This document shows positions 25,781-32,983 of a stretch of 64,000 nt of DNA, in pieces. Position 1 is the stretch's first letter; each line of letters begins with the position of its first letter. Both the position numbers and the translations under genes were made by a program. A model generated the notes under the pieces. It did not search any database. It had not been told where the DNA came from and was given only the letters and a program-made list of their open reading frames with translations. The stretch lies in NCBI RefSeq assembly GCF_001499855.1, contig NZ_LQIK01000012.1:186001-250000 (forward strand). Direction: 5' to 3'. Source of the DNA: Mycobacterium sp. GA-0227b (GTDB taxonomy: Bacteria > Actinomycetota > Actinomycetes > Mycobacteriales > Mycobacteriaceae).

Positions 25781-26395
25781 TCATCGCCTGCCGGCGACGG
25801 GCTCCTCGGCGCCCAGGGCGCGCAGCGCGAAGTTGAGGACGGCGGCCTTGGCTCGGCGCAAACCGTCGTGGTCGTCGTGGGTTTGGGTGATCATCACCCG
25901 GCTGATGATCGCGTTGATCGCCACCGCATCCTGCTCGGGGTCGGCGAGCGGGAACGAGCCGTCGTCGCGGCCGCGCCGCAGGATCTGAACCAGTGATCGC
26001 TCGCGATCGGCGTGGGCCTTCTCCCGCGTCTCGCGGTAGCCCTTCGCGGCGCGGATCTCGTCGGAGTCGATCACGGTGAAGTGCATCCGGGTCTCGTCGT
26101 CGTGGATCAGGGTGAACATGGCCTCGATCCACGCGCTGAGTTGATCTGCGGGTGTGCCCGACCTGTCTTCGGCGACGCCGTCGAGCCGGCGGGACAATGC
26201 GTCGGTCTCCCGACGCAGCATCGCGAGGAACAACTCGTCTTTCGATTCGAAGTGACGGTAGAAGGCCCGCGTCGACACCCCCGCACGCTGCAGGATCGCG
26301 GCGACGGGAACGGGGCCGGCGTGCGGCTGCGAAAGGCAGGCGTAGGCAGCCTCGATGATGCACTCACGGTCGCGGTCGGCAAGCTCGGGCTGCAC
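25781..26395 (-). CDS. TetR family transcriptional regulator
   Basis: A 204-residue regulator. The N-terminal HTH is RECIIEAAYACLSQPHAGPVPVAAILQRAGVSTRAFYRHFESKDELFLAMLRRE (about 10-62), with the TetR YRHFxSKDEL recognition motif. The C-terminal helical ligand domain is unassigned. GTG 26395 is chosen because the frame upstream lacks similarity to the family. It is divergent from an alpha/beta-hydrolase gene (about 100 bases apart) and followed by the VOC gene with a possible ATGA overlap, so those genes are its likely targets. Confidence 0.85.
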   Translation of the reverse strand: MQPELADRDRECIIEAAYACLSQPHAGPVPVAAILQRAGVSTRAFYRHFESKDELFLAMLRRETDALSRRLDGVAEDRSGTPADQLSAWIEAMFTLIHDDETRMHFTVIDSDEIRAAKGYRETREKAHADRERSLVQILRRGRDDGSFPLADPEQDAVAINAIISRVMITQTHDDHDGLRRAKAAVLNFALRALGAEEPVAGRR

Positions 26396-26408
26396 GGAGC
26401 AAAGTATA

Positions 26409-26424
26409 TTGACGCCCTCATCAA
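26409..26424. promoter_or_regulatory. Weak inverted repeat between TetR and hydrolase genes
   Basis: TTGA and TCAA arms flank an 8-bp centre (TTGACGCCCTCATCAA, with one further G/C pair inside). The site is 14 bases upstream of the TetR start. It is a possible autoregulatory operator, but the symmetry is limited. Confidence 0.25.
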
Positions 26425-26495
26425 TGGTGCCGGGGAACTCCTGATTTTGTCGGCTGGGTAACGTGAGCCAGCGGGGTGAGCCGGAGAGGATGTCC

Positions 26496-27353
26496 GTGAA
26501 CGCGACTGGTAGCGAACCGCAGACCGTGAAGTTCCGCGGAAGCGACGACATCACCCTGGTGGCCGACGAGTGGAACTGCGGTGTGGAGTCGGAGCGTTCC
26601 TCGGTGCTGCTCCTGCACGGCGGCGGGCAGAACCGGCACTCGTGGAAGCAGACCGGACAGATCCTGGCCGATCGTGGTCTGCACGTGGTGGCGCTGGACA
26701 GCCGGGGACACGGCGACAGCGACCGGGCGCCGGATGCGAACTACACGGTCGACGCCCTGTGCTCGGACACGCTGCGGGTGGTGGAGCAGATCGGCCGTCC
26801 GGTCGCCCTGATCGGCGCGAGCATGGGCGGAATGACCGGCATGCTGGTGGCCGCCGCAGCCGGCCCGGAAAGAGTCACCAAGCTGGTGCTCGTGGACGTG
26901 GTGCCGCGGTACGAGAAGGACGGCAGCGCCCGCATCCGCGAGTTCATGTCCAGCGGCGTGGACGGCTTCGAGTCTCTCGACGAGGCGGCCGAAGCGGTTG
27001 CTGCCTATTTGCCGCACCGGAAGCGGCCGCGCAACCCCGAGGGGTTGAAGAAGAACCTGCGATTCCGCGACGGGCGGTGGTTCTGGCACTGGGATCCGGC
27101 ATTTCTCACCGCACCGGCGGACAATCGGTTCGTCCGCGAGGAAAAGCTGGAGCAGGCGGTGATGAGCTTGACGATCCCGGTTCTGCTGATCCGCGGAAAG
27201 CTTTCCGATGTGGTCAGCAGCGACGGCGTGAGGGACTTCCTCGAGAAGGTGCCGCATGCCGAGTTCGCCGAACTCTCTGCCGCCGGCCACACCGCCGCCG
27301 GTGACGACAACGACGCGTTCTCCGAAGTCGTGGTGCAGTTCGTCAGCCGCTGA
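26496..27353 (+). CDS. Alpha/beta hydrolase
   Basis: About 285 residues. The oxyanion motif is LLLHGGGQNRHSW, the nucleophile elbow is LIGASMGGMTGM (Ser), the acid probably lies in LIRGKLSDVVSSDG, and the His in SAAGHTAAGDDND: a complete Ser-Asp-His esterase/lipase set. GTG 26496 is chosen because GGAGAGG lies seven bases upstream; ATG 26490 (too close to that site) and GTG 26463 are alternatives. It is divergent from the TetR gene, which may regulate it. The substrate is unknown. Confidence 0.8.
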   Translation: MNATGSEPQTVKFRGSDDITLVADEWNCGVESERSSVLLLHGGGQNRHSWKQTGQILADRGLHVVALDSRGHGDSDRAPDANYTVDALCSDTLRVVEQIGRPVALIGASMGGMTGMLVAAAAGPERVTKLVLVDVVPRYEKDGSARIREFMSSGVDGFESLDEAAEAVAAYLPHRKRPRNPEGLKKNLRFRDGRWFWHWDPAFLTAPADNRFVREEKLEQAVMSLTIPVLLIRGKLSDVVSSDGVRDFLEKVPHAEFAELSAAGHTAAGDDNDAFSEVVVQFVSR

Positions 27354-27391
27354 CCGGCAGACCGGTGAGCTGCGTCTGCTCGCTAAGAAAA

Positions 27392-28390
27392 CTAAGCCAG
27401 CAGCGGCACCGTCTCGTGGCGGGTGTCGGTGAGGATCTCGAACATCGTGCGGCGGGTGGCCGTCAGCTCGGCACGCTCGAAAGCCTTGCCCGCCAGCTGG
27501 ATCCGGCAGGTAGCGATCGCCGAGTTGTAGCAGTACTTCGTCGTGCCGTCGGTGTCGGTGTAGGTGAGGCCGACGACATCGGCCGGCTCGGTGACGATCT
27601 CGCCTTCGATCATCTGGTCGTCGATCCGGCCACCGAACGCCCACGCGAATGGCCGGTAGTGCCCGTGCGTGTGCAGGCTGCCGCGAATCGTGCGTACCGC
27701 GAACTCGCTTCCGGCGTGGCGGAACACGAACAGCGTGACACCGGGTAACAACACCGGCCCGAGAGCGGCTCTTGCGGTGACGATTTCGAGGGTCGTCTCC
27801 GGTGCATCGTCGAACCCGCAGACCTGCCCGTACGCGTACGCCGGCGTATGCCGGCTGCCCCAGTTGTGATTCACGCTGCCGGACCAGCCGTCGACCACGA
27901 GACGGACGTCGTCGAGTTCGAGCAGCCCGTCGAACCGGGCCAAGGGATGGCGCACCGTGGTCTTCGCGGTCGGCAACCGGGCCGCGTAGGCGCGTTCGGT
28001 GAGCAGCTTGACCGGATCCTCGTCGCCTCCCGTGATGCGCAGGTCCCACCGTGCCGAGCGTCCGCCGGCCGAGCCGGCGATCAAGCTGGGGCCGCCGGTG
28101 ACGACGCCCTGCGCCGACCGGTCGTCCAGGACGGTTGCGGCGATGCGGGCAGACCAGTCGTCGTAGCCGAACTCGGCCGAGCCGATCGGATACGGCTCCT
28201 TGAGCGCCCGGTTGCCGGCACCGTCCGGATCGAAGATCATCACCCACACGTCCGCGACCGGTTCGCCGGCGCTGGGCAGCAGCAGGGTTTCCCGTAGCCA
28301 CAGCGCCTGCGGCAGGTCCGGGTGGTTGGCGCGGATGTAGCGACTCTCGTAATACGGGGGCTCCGCAAGCGTCACCGCTTCAGCATCCAA
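27392..28390 (-). CDS. Uncharacterised protein, lipocalin/CrtC-like fold suspected
   Basis: 332 residues with no clear catalytic signature that I recognise. Beta-rich, soluble sequence with many aromatic and Gly residues: YYESRYIRANHPDLPQALWLRETLLLP, VDGWSGSVNHNWGSRHTPAYAYGQVCGFDDAPETTLEIVTARA, RTIRGSLHTHGHYRPFAWAFGGRIDDQMIEGEI. The pairing of an HNWG motif in the first half with a second similar barrel suggests the two-domain lipocalin-like fold of CrtC/AttH proteins, which bind or modify hydrophobic molecules. This is inference from pattern only. It is convergent with the upstream hydrolase and divergent from the cyclase gene. Confidence 0.6.
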   Translation of the reverse strand: MDAEAVTLAEPPYYESRYIRANHPDLPQALWLRETLLLPSAGEPVADVWVMIFDPDGAGNRALKEPYPIGSAEFGYDDWSARIAATVLDDRSAQGVVTGGPSLIAGSAGGRSARWDLRITGGDEDPVKLLTERAYAARLPTAKTTVRHPLARFDGLLELDDVRLVVDGWSGSVNHNWGSRHTPAYAYGQVCGFDDAPETTLEIVTARAALGPVLLPGVTLFVFRHAGSEFAVRTIRGSLHTHGHYRPFAWAFGGRIDDQMIEGEIVTEPADVVGLTYTDTDGTTKYCYNSAIATCRIQLAGKAFERAELTATRRTMFEILTDTRHETVPLLA

Positions 28391-28400
28391 TACTTGAGCG

Positions 28401-29186
28401 GTGATGGGAGCGCAGATTGCGGCTTACATACTCGGGTTCGTGGCGGCGGCCGAGGCCGTCGCGCTGGCTGTGCTGTGGATCCGCTACACCCGCCAACGCG
28501 AGGAACTCGACGACGCTCGCCGTCGCGTCGACACCAAGAACATGCTGCTCACCGGTGGCCGCGAGGCGGTCAAGCAGGTTTGGCAGACCGCCAATATTCT
28601 GCGCAAGGACGGCTTCGGGGCCGCGGTGCGCTCTTCGATCGAGGATCTTGCGGACTGGGCTGAGGTCGAACGGCCGGATCTTGCCCGGCTGGCGCCGAGC
28701 GGCAAGATGGTGATCCTGTTCTCTGACATCGAGGAGTCGACCGCGCTCAACGAACGCATCGGTGACCGCGCCTGGGTCAGGTTGCTGGGCCGGCACGACA
28801 AGATGGTGCGACGTCACGTGAACAAGCACTCGGGTTATGTCGTGAAGAGCCAGGGCGACGGGTTCATGGTCGCGTTCGCCCAGCCGGAGCAGGCGGTGCG
28901 CTGCAGCATGGACGTGCAGAAGTCACTTCGCCGACAGCCCAACAGCATTCGGGTCCGGATGGGAATCCACATGGGTAAGTCCGTGCGCCGTGGCGACGAC
29001 CTGTTCGGCCGAAACGTCGCGATGGCGGCCCGCGTGGCCAGTGAAGCCGGCGGCGGCGAGGTGTTGGTCAGCGAGGTGGTGCGCGACGCCCTCGCCGAGG
29101 TCGAGGACATCTCGTTCGACGACGGCCGCGACGCCGAACTCAAGGGCTTCAACGGCTCGCACCGGCTCTACGCCGTCGCGGTCTAG
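28401..29186 (+). CDS. Membrane-anchored class III adenylate/guanylate cyclase homologue
   Basis: 261 residues: one N-terminal membrane helix ([24 protein letters not shown]), a helical linker, and a class III cyclase domain (about 105-261). Metal-binding Asp residues lie in [11 protein letters not shown] and [11 protein letters not shown]; the Lys before SQGDG and the Asp of GDDLFG fit purine-recognition positions; Arg is kept in AARVA. The transition-state Asn normally found in N-V-A-S-R is Ala (NVAMAAR), so activity may be reduced. The stop overlaps the convergent 54-residue gene by three bases. Start GTG 28401 or ATG 28404. Confidence 0.82.
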   Translation: MMGAQIAAYILGFVAAAEAVALAVLWIRYTRQREELDDARRRVDTKNMLLTGGREAVKQVWQTANILRKDGFGAAVRSSIEDLADWAEVERPDLARLAPSGKMVILFSDIEESTALNERIGDRAWVRLLGRHDKMVRRHVNKHSGYVVKSQGDGFMVAFAQPEQAVRCSMDVQKSLRRQPNSIRVRMGIHMGKSVRRGDDLFGRNVAMAARVASEAGGGEVLVSEVVRDALAEVEDISFDDGRDAELKGFNGSHRLYAVAV

Positions 29187-29347
29187 CGTTCGGCGTTGCC
29201 GGCCTCGGCCGCCCGCTGGTGCAGCCGTGCCCGGATGTCTTCGGGCGTGTAGGAATTGCGGCGCCGCTGATCGCGAGCCACCAGCACTCCGCCCGCCACC
29301 ACACCGGCGACGCTCGCCAGCCCGACCCACTTCCATATGCCGCGCAT
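29183..29347 (-). CDS. Small membrane-anchored protein (54 aa)
   Basis: ATG 29347 to TAG 29183 encodes 54 residues: [19 protein letters not shown], then [36 protein letters not shown] short N-terminal hydrophobic helix with a basic flank and an amphipathic, charged C-terminal helix is visible; such single-pass mini-proteins are common in mycobacteria. Its stop overlaps the cyclase stop on the opposite strand, and its start lies 27 bases from the divergent YiiX-like gene. No function can be assigned. Confidence 0.65.
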   Translation of the reverse strand: MRGIWKWVGLASVAGVVAGGVLVARDQRRRNSYTPEDIRARLHQRAAEAGNAER

Positions 29348-29374
29348 AGCGGTCAGTCTGCCTAAGCTGCGGGG

Positions 29375-30067
29375 GTGAAACCAACCGCGGTGTCACTCGA
29401 GCAGGCCCTCGACGCGACGCGAACCGGGGATCTCTGGCTTTTCCGGGGGCGGTCCGGGCCGGACCGGGCCATCCAGTCGCTGACCAACAGCCCGGTCAAC
29501 CACGTCGGGATGACGCTCGCGATCGAGGACCTGCCACCGTTGATCTGGCATGCCGAATTGGGCGACAAGCTGACCGACATGTGGACGGGCCGCAACCAAC
29601 GCGGGGTGCAGCTCAACGACGCCCGCCAGGTCGTGGAGCGGTGGATCAACAACTACCACCAGCGGTGCTGGCTGCGGCAGCTCACACCGATCGCCAGCCG
29701 CGAGCAGGAGGACCGCGCGCTGAAGGTGATCGCGCGGATGGACGGCACGCCGTTTCCGAGCACGGCGCGCTTGACCGGCCGGTGGTTTCGCGGCCGGTTG
29801 GCCGTCGCGGACTTCACCCGAGGAATCCCCTTCCTGCACAGCAGGGTTCGCGATGCGACGCAACGCAGAAAGCAACAGAAGCTCCAAGTCGGACTCGAGA
29901 CCGCATACTGCGCCGAGACCGTCGCCATCACCTACGAGGAGATGGGGTTGCTGAGTACGGAGAAGCACTACAACTGGTTCGACCCCGGTTCGTTCTGGAG
30001 CGGCGACACTCTGCCGCTGGCCCCCGGCTATCAGCTCAGCGCCGAGATCGCCGTCGACCTGGACTAG
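29375..30067 (+). CDS. YiiX/YebB-like permuted NlpC/P60 family protein
   Basis: A 230-residue protein of the permuted papain-like NlpC/P60 group (YiiX type), where the His precedes the Cys. SPVNHVGMTLA (about residue 47) supplies His and ETAYCAETVAITYEEMGLL (about 180) supplies Cys; WHAEL may provide a further polar residue. Relatives are predicted amidases or peptidases acting on lipid- or peptide-linked amides. No signal peptide is seen. GTG start at 29375. The stop overlaps the DUF2993 stop by four bases (convergent). Confidence 0.7.
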   Translation: MKPTAVSLEQALDATRTGDLWLFRGRSGPDRAIQSLTNSPVNHVGMTLAIEDLPPLIWHAELGDKLTDMWTGRNQRGVQLNDARQVVERWINNYHQRCWLRQLTPIASREQEDRALKVIARMDGTPFPSTARLTGRWFRGRLAVADFTRGIPFLHSRVRDATQRRKQQKLQVGLETAYCAETVAITYEEMGLLSTEKHYNWFDPGSFWSGDTLPLAPGYQLSAEIAVDLD

Positions 30068-31110
30068 AGGCGCGCGAAGCAGGGGTTGGCGTCCTCTTTC
30101 GGAATGGAGGCGTCGTCGCTGGAAAACTTTCCGATGACCCCGGAGTCGGTCACCTCGACGCTGTCGGCATGGATCCCGAGCGGATAGTTGTCGTTGAGTT
30201 TCTTGGTCAACTCGTTGAGCGCCGTCTGCACCGCGTCCTCGGGCAGCGGACCCGTGACGCCGAGGACCTCCAGGTTCAGGTCGCCGTCGCGGACGACGGG
30301 CTTGGCGGTCACGCTGTTGTCGCCGGCCTCCAGAATCACCGTGCCGGCCGCGGCGTCGGTGCGCACGCCGGTGATCAGGTTGCCGACTCCCGGCAGGTTG
30401 GCGGCGACGGTGTCCTTGATGCCTGACGACTTCCAGCTCAACGTCGCGTCGAGTCTTCCGATGGTGCCCTTGGAGTCCCCGGTGTCCTGCAGGCGGACGT
30501 CGGCGAGCACGACCTCGGCGGTCATGCCGTCGGCGCTCTGCACGCGGTTCCCGTCGGTGGTGACCGAGATGTCGGTGTAATGCCCGGTGATGTGCTGCCA
30601 CAGGAACGGCGGGTTCACGCCGAACGAGATCGTGGCGCCGTCCTCGGTGACGCATTCGGCGACCTCGGTCAGGATGGTGTCGGCGCGGTGCCGGGCGTAC
30701 AGCTCGCCAACGGCGAGCCCGCCGGCCAGCAGGGCGATCACGATGATGACGATCAGGATGATCGACGTCTTGTTCAAGCCCCTTTCCCGATGCGGCTTTT
30801 CGTCAGTTCCGGGCGTCGGCCCGAATTCCGGCGGCGGAGGCGGCGGAGGAGGCTCCCGGAAGATCTGCTCGGTCGGCCGCACATCGGCCGGCGAGGGGGG
30901 CTTCGGATATCGCTGAGCCGGCCGGACCTTCGGCGATGGCGACGGTGCCCCGAACCGCTCGGTCGGCGGCTCGGGCGGCTGGTTCGGCGGCGGCTGCCCC
31001 GGTGGAGCCAGCCGTCTCGGCGGCGGTGGCGGCCTCTGGCCCGGGTTGGGCGGTGGCGCACCTCGGCCTCGCCAGTCAGGCGGCCCTGGGCGTCGTGGCG
31101 GCTGCGTCAC
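30064..31110 (-). CDS. DUF2993 (LmeA-like) membrane-anchored protein with proline-rich N-terminus
   Basis: 348 residues: an N-terminal cytoplasmic region of about 115 residues made largely of Pro, Arg and Gly (eight consecutive Pro near residue 93), a membrane helix (KTSIILIVIIVIALLAGGLAVGELY), and a DUF2993 domain (ADTILTEVAECVTEDGATISFGVNPPFLWQHITGHYTDISVTTDG ... LPLGIHADSVEVTDSGVIGKFSSDDASI). LmeA of mycobacteria, a DUF2993 protein, binds phosphoinositides and promotes lipomannan elongation in the periplasm. This is a longer paralogue, so a related envelope-lipid role is inferred. Confidence 0.8.
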   Translation of the reverse strand: MTQPPRRPGPPDWRGRGAPPPNPGQRPPPPPRRLAPPGQPPPNQPPEPPTERFGAPSPSPKVRPAQRYPKPPSPADVRPTEQIFREPPPPPPPPEFGPTPGTDEKPHRERGLNKTSIILIVIIVIALLAGGLAVGELYARHRADTILTEVAECVTEDGATISFGVNPPFLWQHITGHYTDISVTTDGNRVQSADGMTAEVVLADVRLQDTGDSKGTIGRLDATLSWKSSGIKDTVAANLPGVGNLITGVRTDAAAGTVILEAGDNSVTAKPVVRDGDLNLEVLGVTGPLPEDAVQTALNELTKKLNDNYPLGIHADSVEVTDSGVIGKFSSDDASIPKEDANPCFARL

Positions 31111-31148
31111 TTGCGCGATTCTGCCCTATGCCTGTCGGGAGGCCCGGG

Positions 31149-31634
31149 TCACTCGGCGCGAAAGACGGTCTGGTGCCGGGCGAGGTAGGCGGCCAGGTTG
31201 TCCAGCGAGGAGTTCATGCCGGCCTCGTGGTCAGTCGCCGATATCCCCGGCGGCACGTCGTCGGTGCGCAGGTCGACTCGGGTGCCGCCGTCGACCCTCC
31301 TCACCGTCCAGGTCATCGTCATGGTCCCGCCGAAAGCCGGGTCGTCCGAAGCGAAGTCGACTGCTTGCACGACGCGGTCATCGAGTTCGATCGCGAGGAA
31401 GCGACCCTCGACGACATCCGAGTCGGCGTCAGTCTTGCCGCCGCCGGTGGGCGGATCGGTGTAGGTCAGGGCCATCCGGTAGGAACCACCCGGGCGGGCG
31501 TCGAAGTGATCGAACCGGCCGGTCATCCCCGACGGCGGCAGCCATTCGGCGAGCGCGTCGGGGTCGACAAGCGCTTCGAAGACCCGGCTCAGCGGGGCTT
31601 TGACCACCCGAGACGCGGTATCGGTACGAGCCAT
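31149..31634 (-). CDS. SRPBCC / AHSA1-type protein
   Basis: A 161-residue START-like domain of the AHSA1 (activator of Hsp90 ATPase homologue 1-like) group: ASRVVKAPLSRVFEALVDPDALAEWLPPSGMTGRFDHFDARPGGSYRMALTY at the start, DDPAFGGTMTMTWTVRRVDGGTRVDLRTDDVPPGISATDHEAGMNSSLDNLAAYL at the end. It binds hydrophobic ligands in a deep cavity; bacterial members have varied or unknown roles. It is a single gene, co-oriented with the DUF2993 gene but 38 bases upstream of it. Confidence 0.85.
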   Translation of the reverse strand: MARTDTASRVVKAPLSRVFEALVDPDALAEWLPPSGMTGRFDHFDARPGGSYRMALTYTDPPTGGGKTDADSDVVEGRFLAIELDDRVVQAVDFASDDPAFGGTMTMTWTVRRVDGGTRVDLRTDDVPPGISATDHEAGMNSSLDNLAAYLARHQTVFRAE

Positions 31635-31757
31635 GGCACAACATTGAACCCGAACCGGCTGCCACGATTCTTGGGACCGGTAGCAATCCCGACGCCATGT
31701 ACTTGTCGCAACGGCAACGCGGACCGATGCGTCGCCTTCCCGAAAGGACCGTACGAC

Positions 31758-32027
31758 ATGAACAGGACCGACAACCTCAAGAAGATGATGGCCGCGGCGT
31801 TAGCGGCAGGCGGTGTCGCCCTCACGTTGGGACTGACCGCGGGCCCCGCCGGCGCCACCCCGTCGCCGCAGCCCGGACCGGCGATCGACCACTCGAATCC
31901 CAGCGCTGCGGGCGACGGCTCGGTGCGCACCAATCCCGGCTCCAGGCTCGGCGACGGGTCGGTGCGTGTGTCCGCCCCCGAATCACGTTTCGGCGACGGT
32001 TCGGTGCGCGTAGGGACCGCCAACTGA
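31758..32027 (+). CDS. Small secreted protein with GDGSVR repeats
   Basis: 89 residues from ATG 31758, behind AAAGGACC. A signal peptide (NLKKMMAAALAAGGVALTLGLTAGPAGA) is followed by a mature, Pro/Ser/Gly-rich peptide of about 55 residues containing three copies of GDGSVR (codons at 31911-31928, 31950-31967 and 31992-32009), spaced 13 and 14 codons apart, with SRLGDGSVR and SRFGDGSVR flanks. No cysteines. Possibly a cell-wall or secreted peptide; function unknown. The preceding 123 bases contain no recognised operator. Confidence 0.7.
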   Translation: MNRTDNLKKMMAAALAAGGVALTLGLTAGPAGATPSPQPGPAIDHSNPSAAGDGSVRTNPGSRLGDGSVRVSAPESRFGDGSVRVGTAN

Positions 32028-32051
32028 GCCGCGCGGCGACGCGGCACAATC

Positions 32052-32417
32052 TCACTTACGACGCTTCGAAGCTCGGTTTGTGCGGTTGACCTTCACCGCC
32101 TCGTTGATCAACTTCTTGAATGCGCCCGGATCCAATTCGTCGTCTTCGCGTAGGTCGATGGAGCGCCCGACCGGTGCCTGCAGGCTCGCGTTGAACAGCT
32201 TGTCCGGGTCGCTGATGGACGAACCCTTGGCGAAATTCACCTTCACCTTGCCCTTGTACATCTCGAGGGTGCAGATGAGGCCGTCCAACGAGAATGCCGG
32301 CACGCCATCGGGGTTCGATGGTTTACGCCATTTGATCTCCTCGACGACGTCAGGTTCGGCTTGCTTGATCAGCGACCGGATCTCGTCGATCCGACCGATG
32401 CGCCAGTCCTCGGTCAT
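32052..32417 (-). CDS. DUF1801 domain protein
   Basis: A 121-residue YdhG-like protein: IDEIRSLIKQAEPDVVEEIKWRKPSNPDGVPAFSLDGLICTLEMYKGKVKVNFAKGSSISDPDKLFNASLQAPVGRSIDLREDDELDPGAFKKLINEAVKVNR. The E-x-IKW-x-P and F-x-KG blocks define the family, whose members are cytosolic with a TBP-like fold; some have been linked to iron-sulfur or stress functions without firm proof. Basic C-terminus. It is transcribed alone. Confidence 0.8.
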   Translation of the reverse strand: MTEDWRIGRIDEIRSLIKQAEPDVVEEIKWRKPSNPDGVPAFSLDGLICTLEMYKGKVKVNFAKGSSISDPDKLFNASLQAPVGRSIDLREDDELDPGAFKKLINEAVKVNRTNRASKRRK

Positions 32418-32531
32418 GCCTCGAATTTACTCAAACCATCGTCATCGAAAAACATCACGACGATGCGCGGTGTGGATGACCCGCGCACCGAAGCCGTCTC
32501 CGAACGAGGACTTCCCTGCGCCACCTACTAG

Positions 32532-32548
32532 TACTACAGTACGTAGTA
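32532..32548. promoter_or_regulatory. Inverted repeat TACTAC-n5-GTAGTA upstream of the VOC pseudogene
   Basis: TACTAC (32532-32537) and GTAGTA (32543-32548) flank AGTAC. It lies 23 bases before the ATG of the VOC gene remnant. The same element recurs at 32840-32860. It looks like a dimeric-repressor (TetR-type) operator. Confidence 0.55.
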
Positions 32549-32571
32549 GCTAGCTGATCGAGGGAGATCGG

Positions 32572-32907
32572 ATGCAGTGGCGCGGTGTGAGTCACGTCGA
32601 GTTCGCGGTTTTGGATTACGACGACTCCATCGCGTTCTACGACGCGCTATTCGGCTGGCTCGGTTACAGCAGTTTTTCTCGCTGAACATGGAGTACGAGT
32701 CGACGTATTACATGACGCGGTACGTCAACCCGCACAGCTACATCGGCATCCAGCCGGCCCGCACCGGGAACAAGTTGACGCACAGCGACCAGGCCGTCGG
32801 CATCAACCACATCGCGCTGTGGGCGCGCAGCAGAAATGAAGTACTACAATGCGTAGTACTCGAGCGGGATGATCGCACGCATCTATGCGCAAACGGCCAC
32901 AATGTCA
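32572..32907 (+). pseudogene. Frameshifted VOC (glyoxalase-fold) gene remnant
   Basis: ATG 32572, preceded by GAGGGAG, begins MQWRGVSHVEFAVLDYDDSIAFYDALFGWLGY, a clear VOC-domain N-terminus, but this frame stops at TGA 32683-32685. The +1 frame continues the fold as FFSLNMEYESTYYMTRYVNPHSYIGIQPARTG..QAVGINHIALWARSRNE. Homology is then lost where an AGTACTAC-n5-GTAGTACT site appears (32840-32860). The gene is therefore broken by a frameshift and by loss of its 3' end. The original enzyme was perhaps an extradiol-type or glyoxalase protein controlled by the operator upstream. Confidence 0.7.
32840..32860. promoter_or_regulatory. Second copy of the inverted repeat: AGTACTAC-n5-GTAGTACT
   Basis: Perfect 8-bp arms around AATGC. 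The inner 6-bp arms and the 5-bp spacing are identical in layout to the site at 32532-32548, 308 bases away, at the point where the VOC homology ends. This suggests that a second promoter region was joined here by deletion. Confidence 0.5.
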
Positions 32908-32965
32908 GCCTCAGAGCGTCGCCGTGCATATATATCCGCGACGACGCTCTCAGGGTGACGTTGTG
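32898..32965. repeat. Long imperfect inverted repeat (24-bp arms)
   Basis: Arms 32898-32921 and 32942-32965 match at 21 of 24 positions, including an uninterrupted AGAGCGTCG/CGACGCTCT core, around a 20-nt AT-containing loop. It lies 18 bases beyond the ychF stop, so it could terminate ychF. Its size and the adjacent broken gene also allow a transposon-end or MITE origin. Confidence 0.55.
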
Positions 32966-32983
32966 TCAGCCACCCACCGACGC

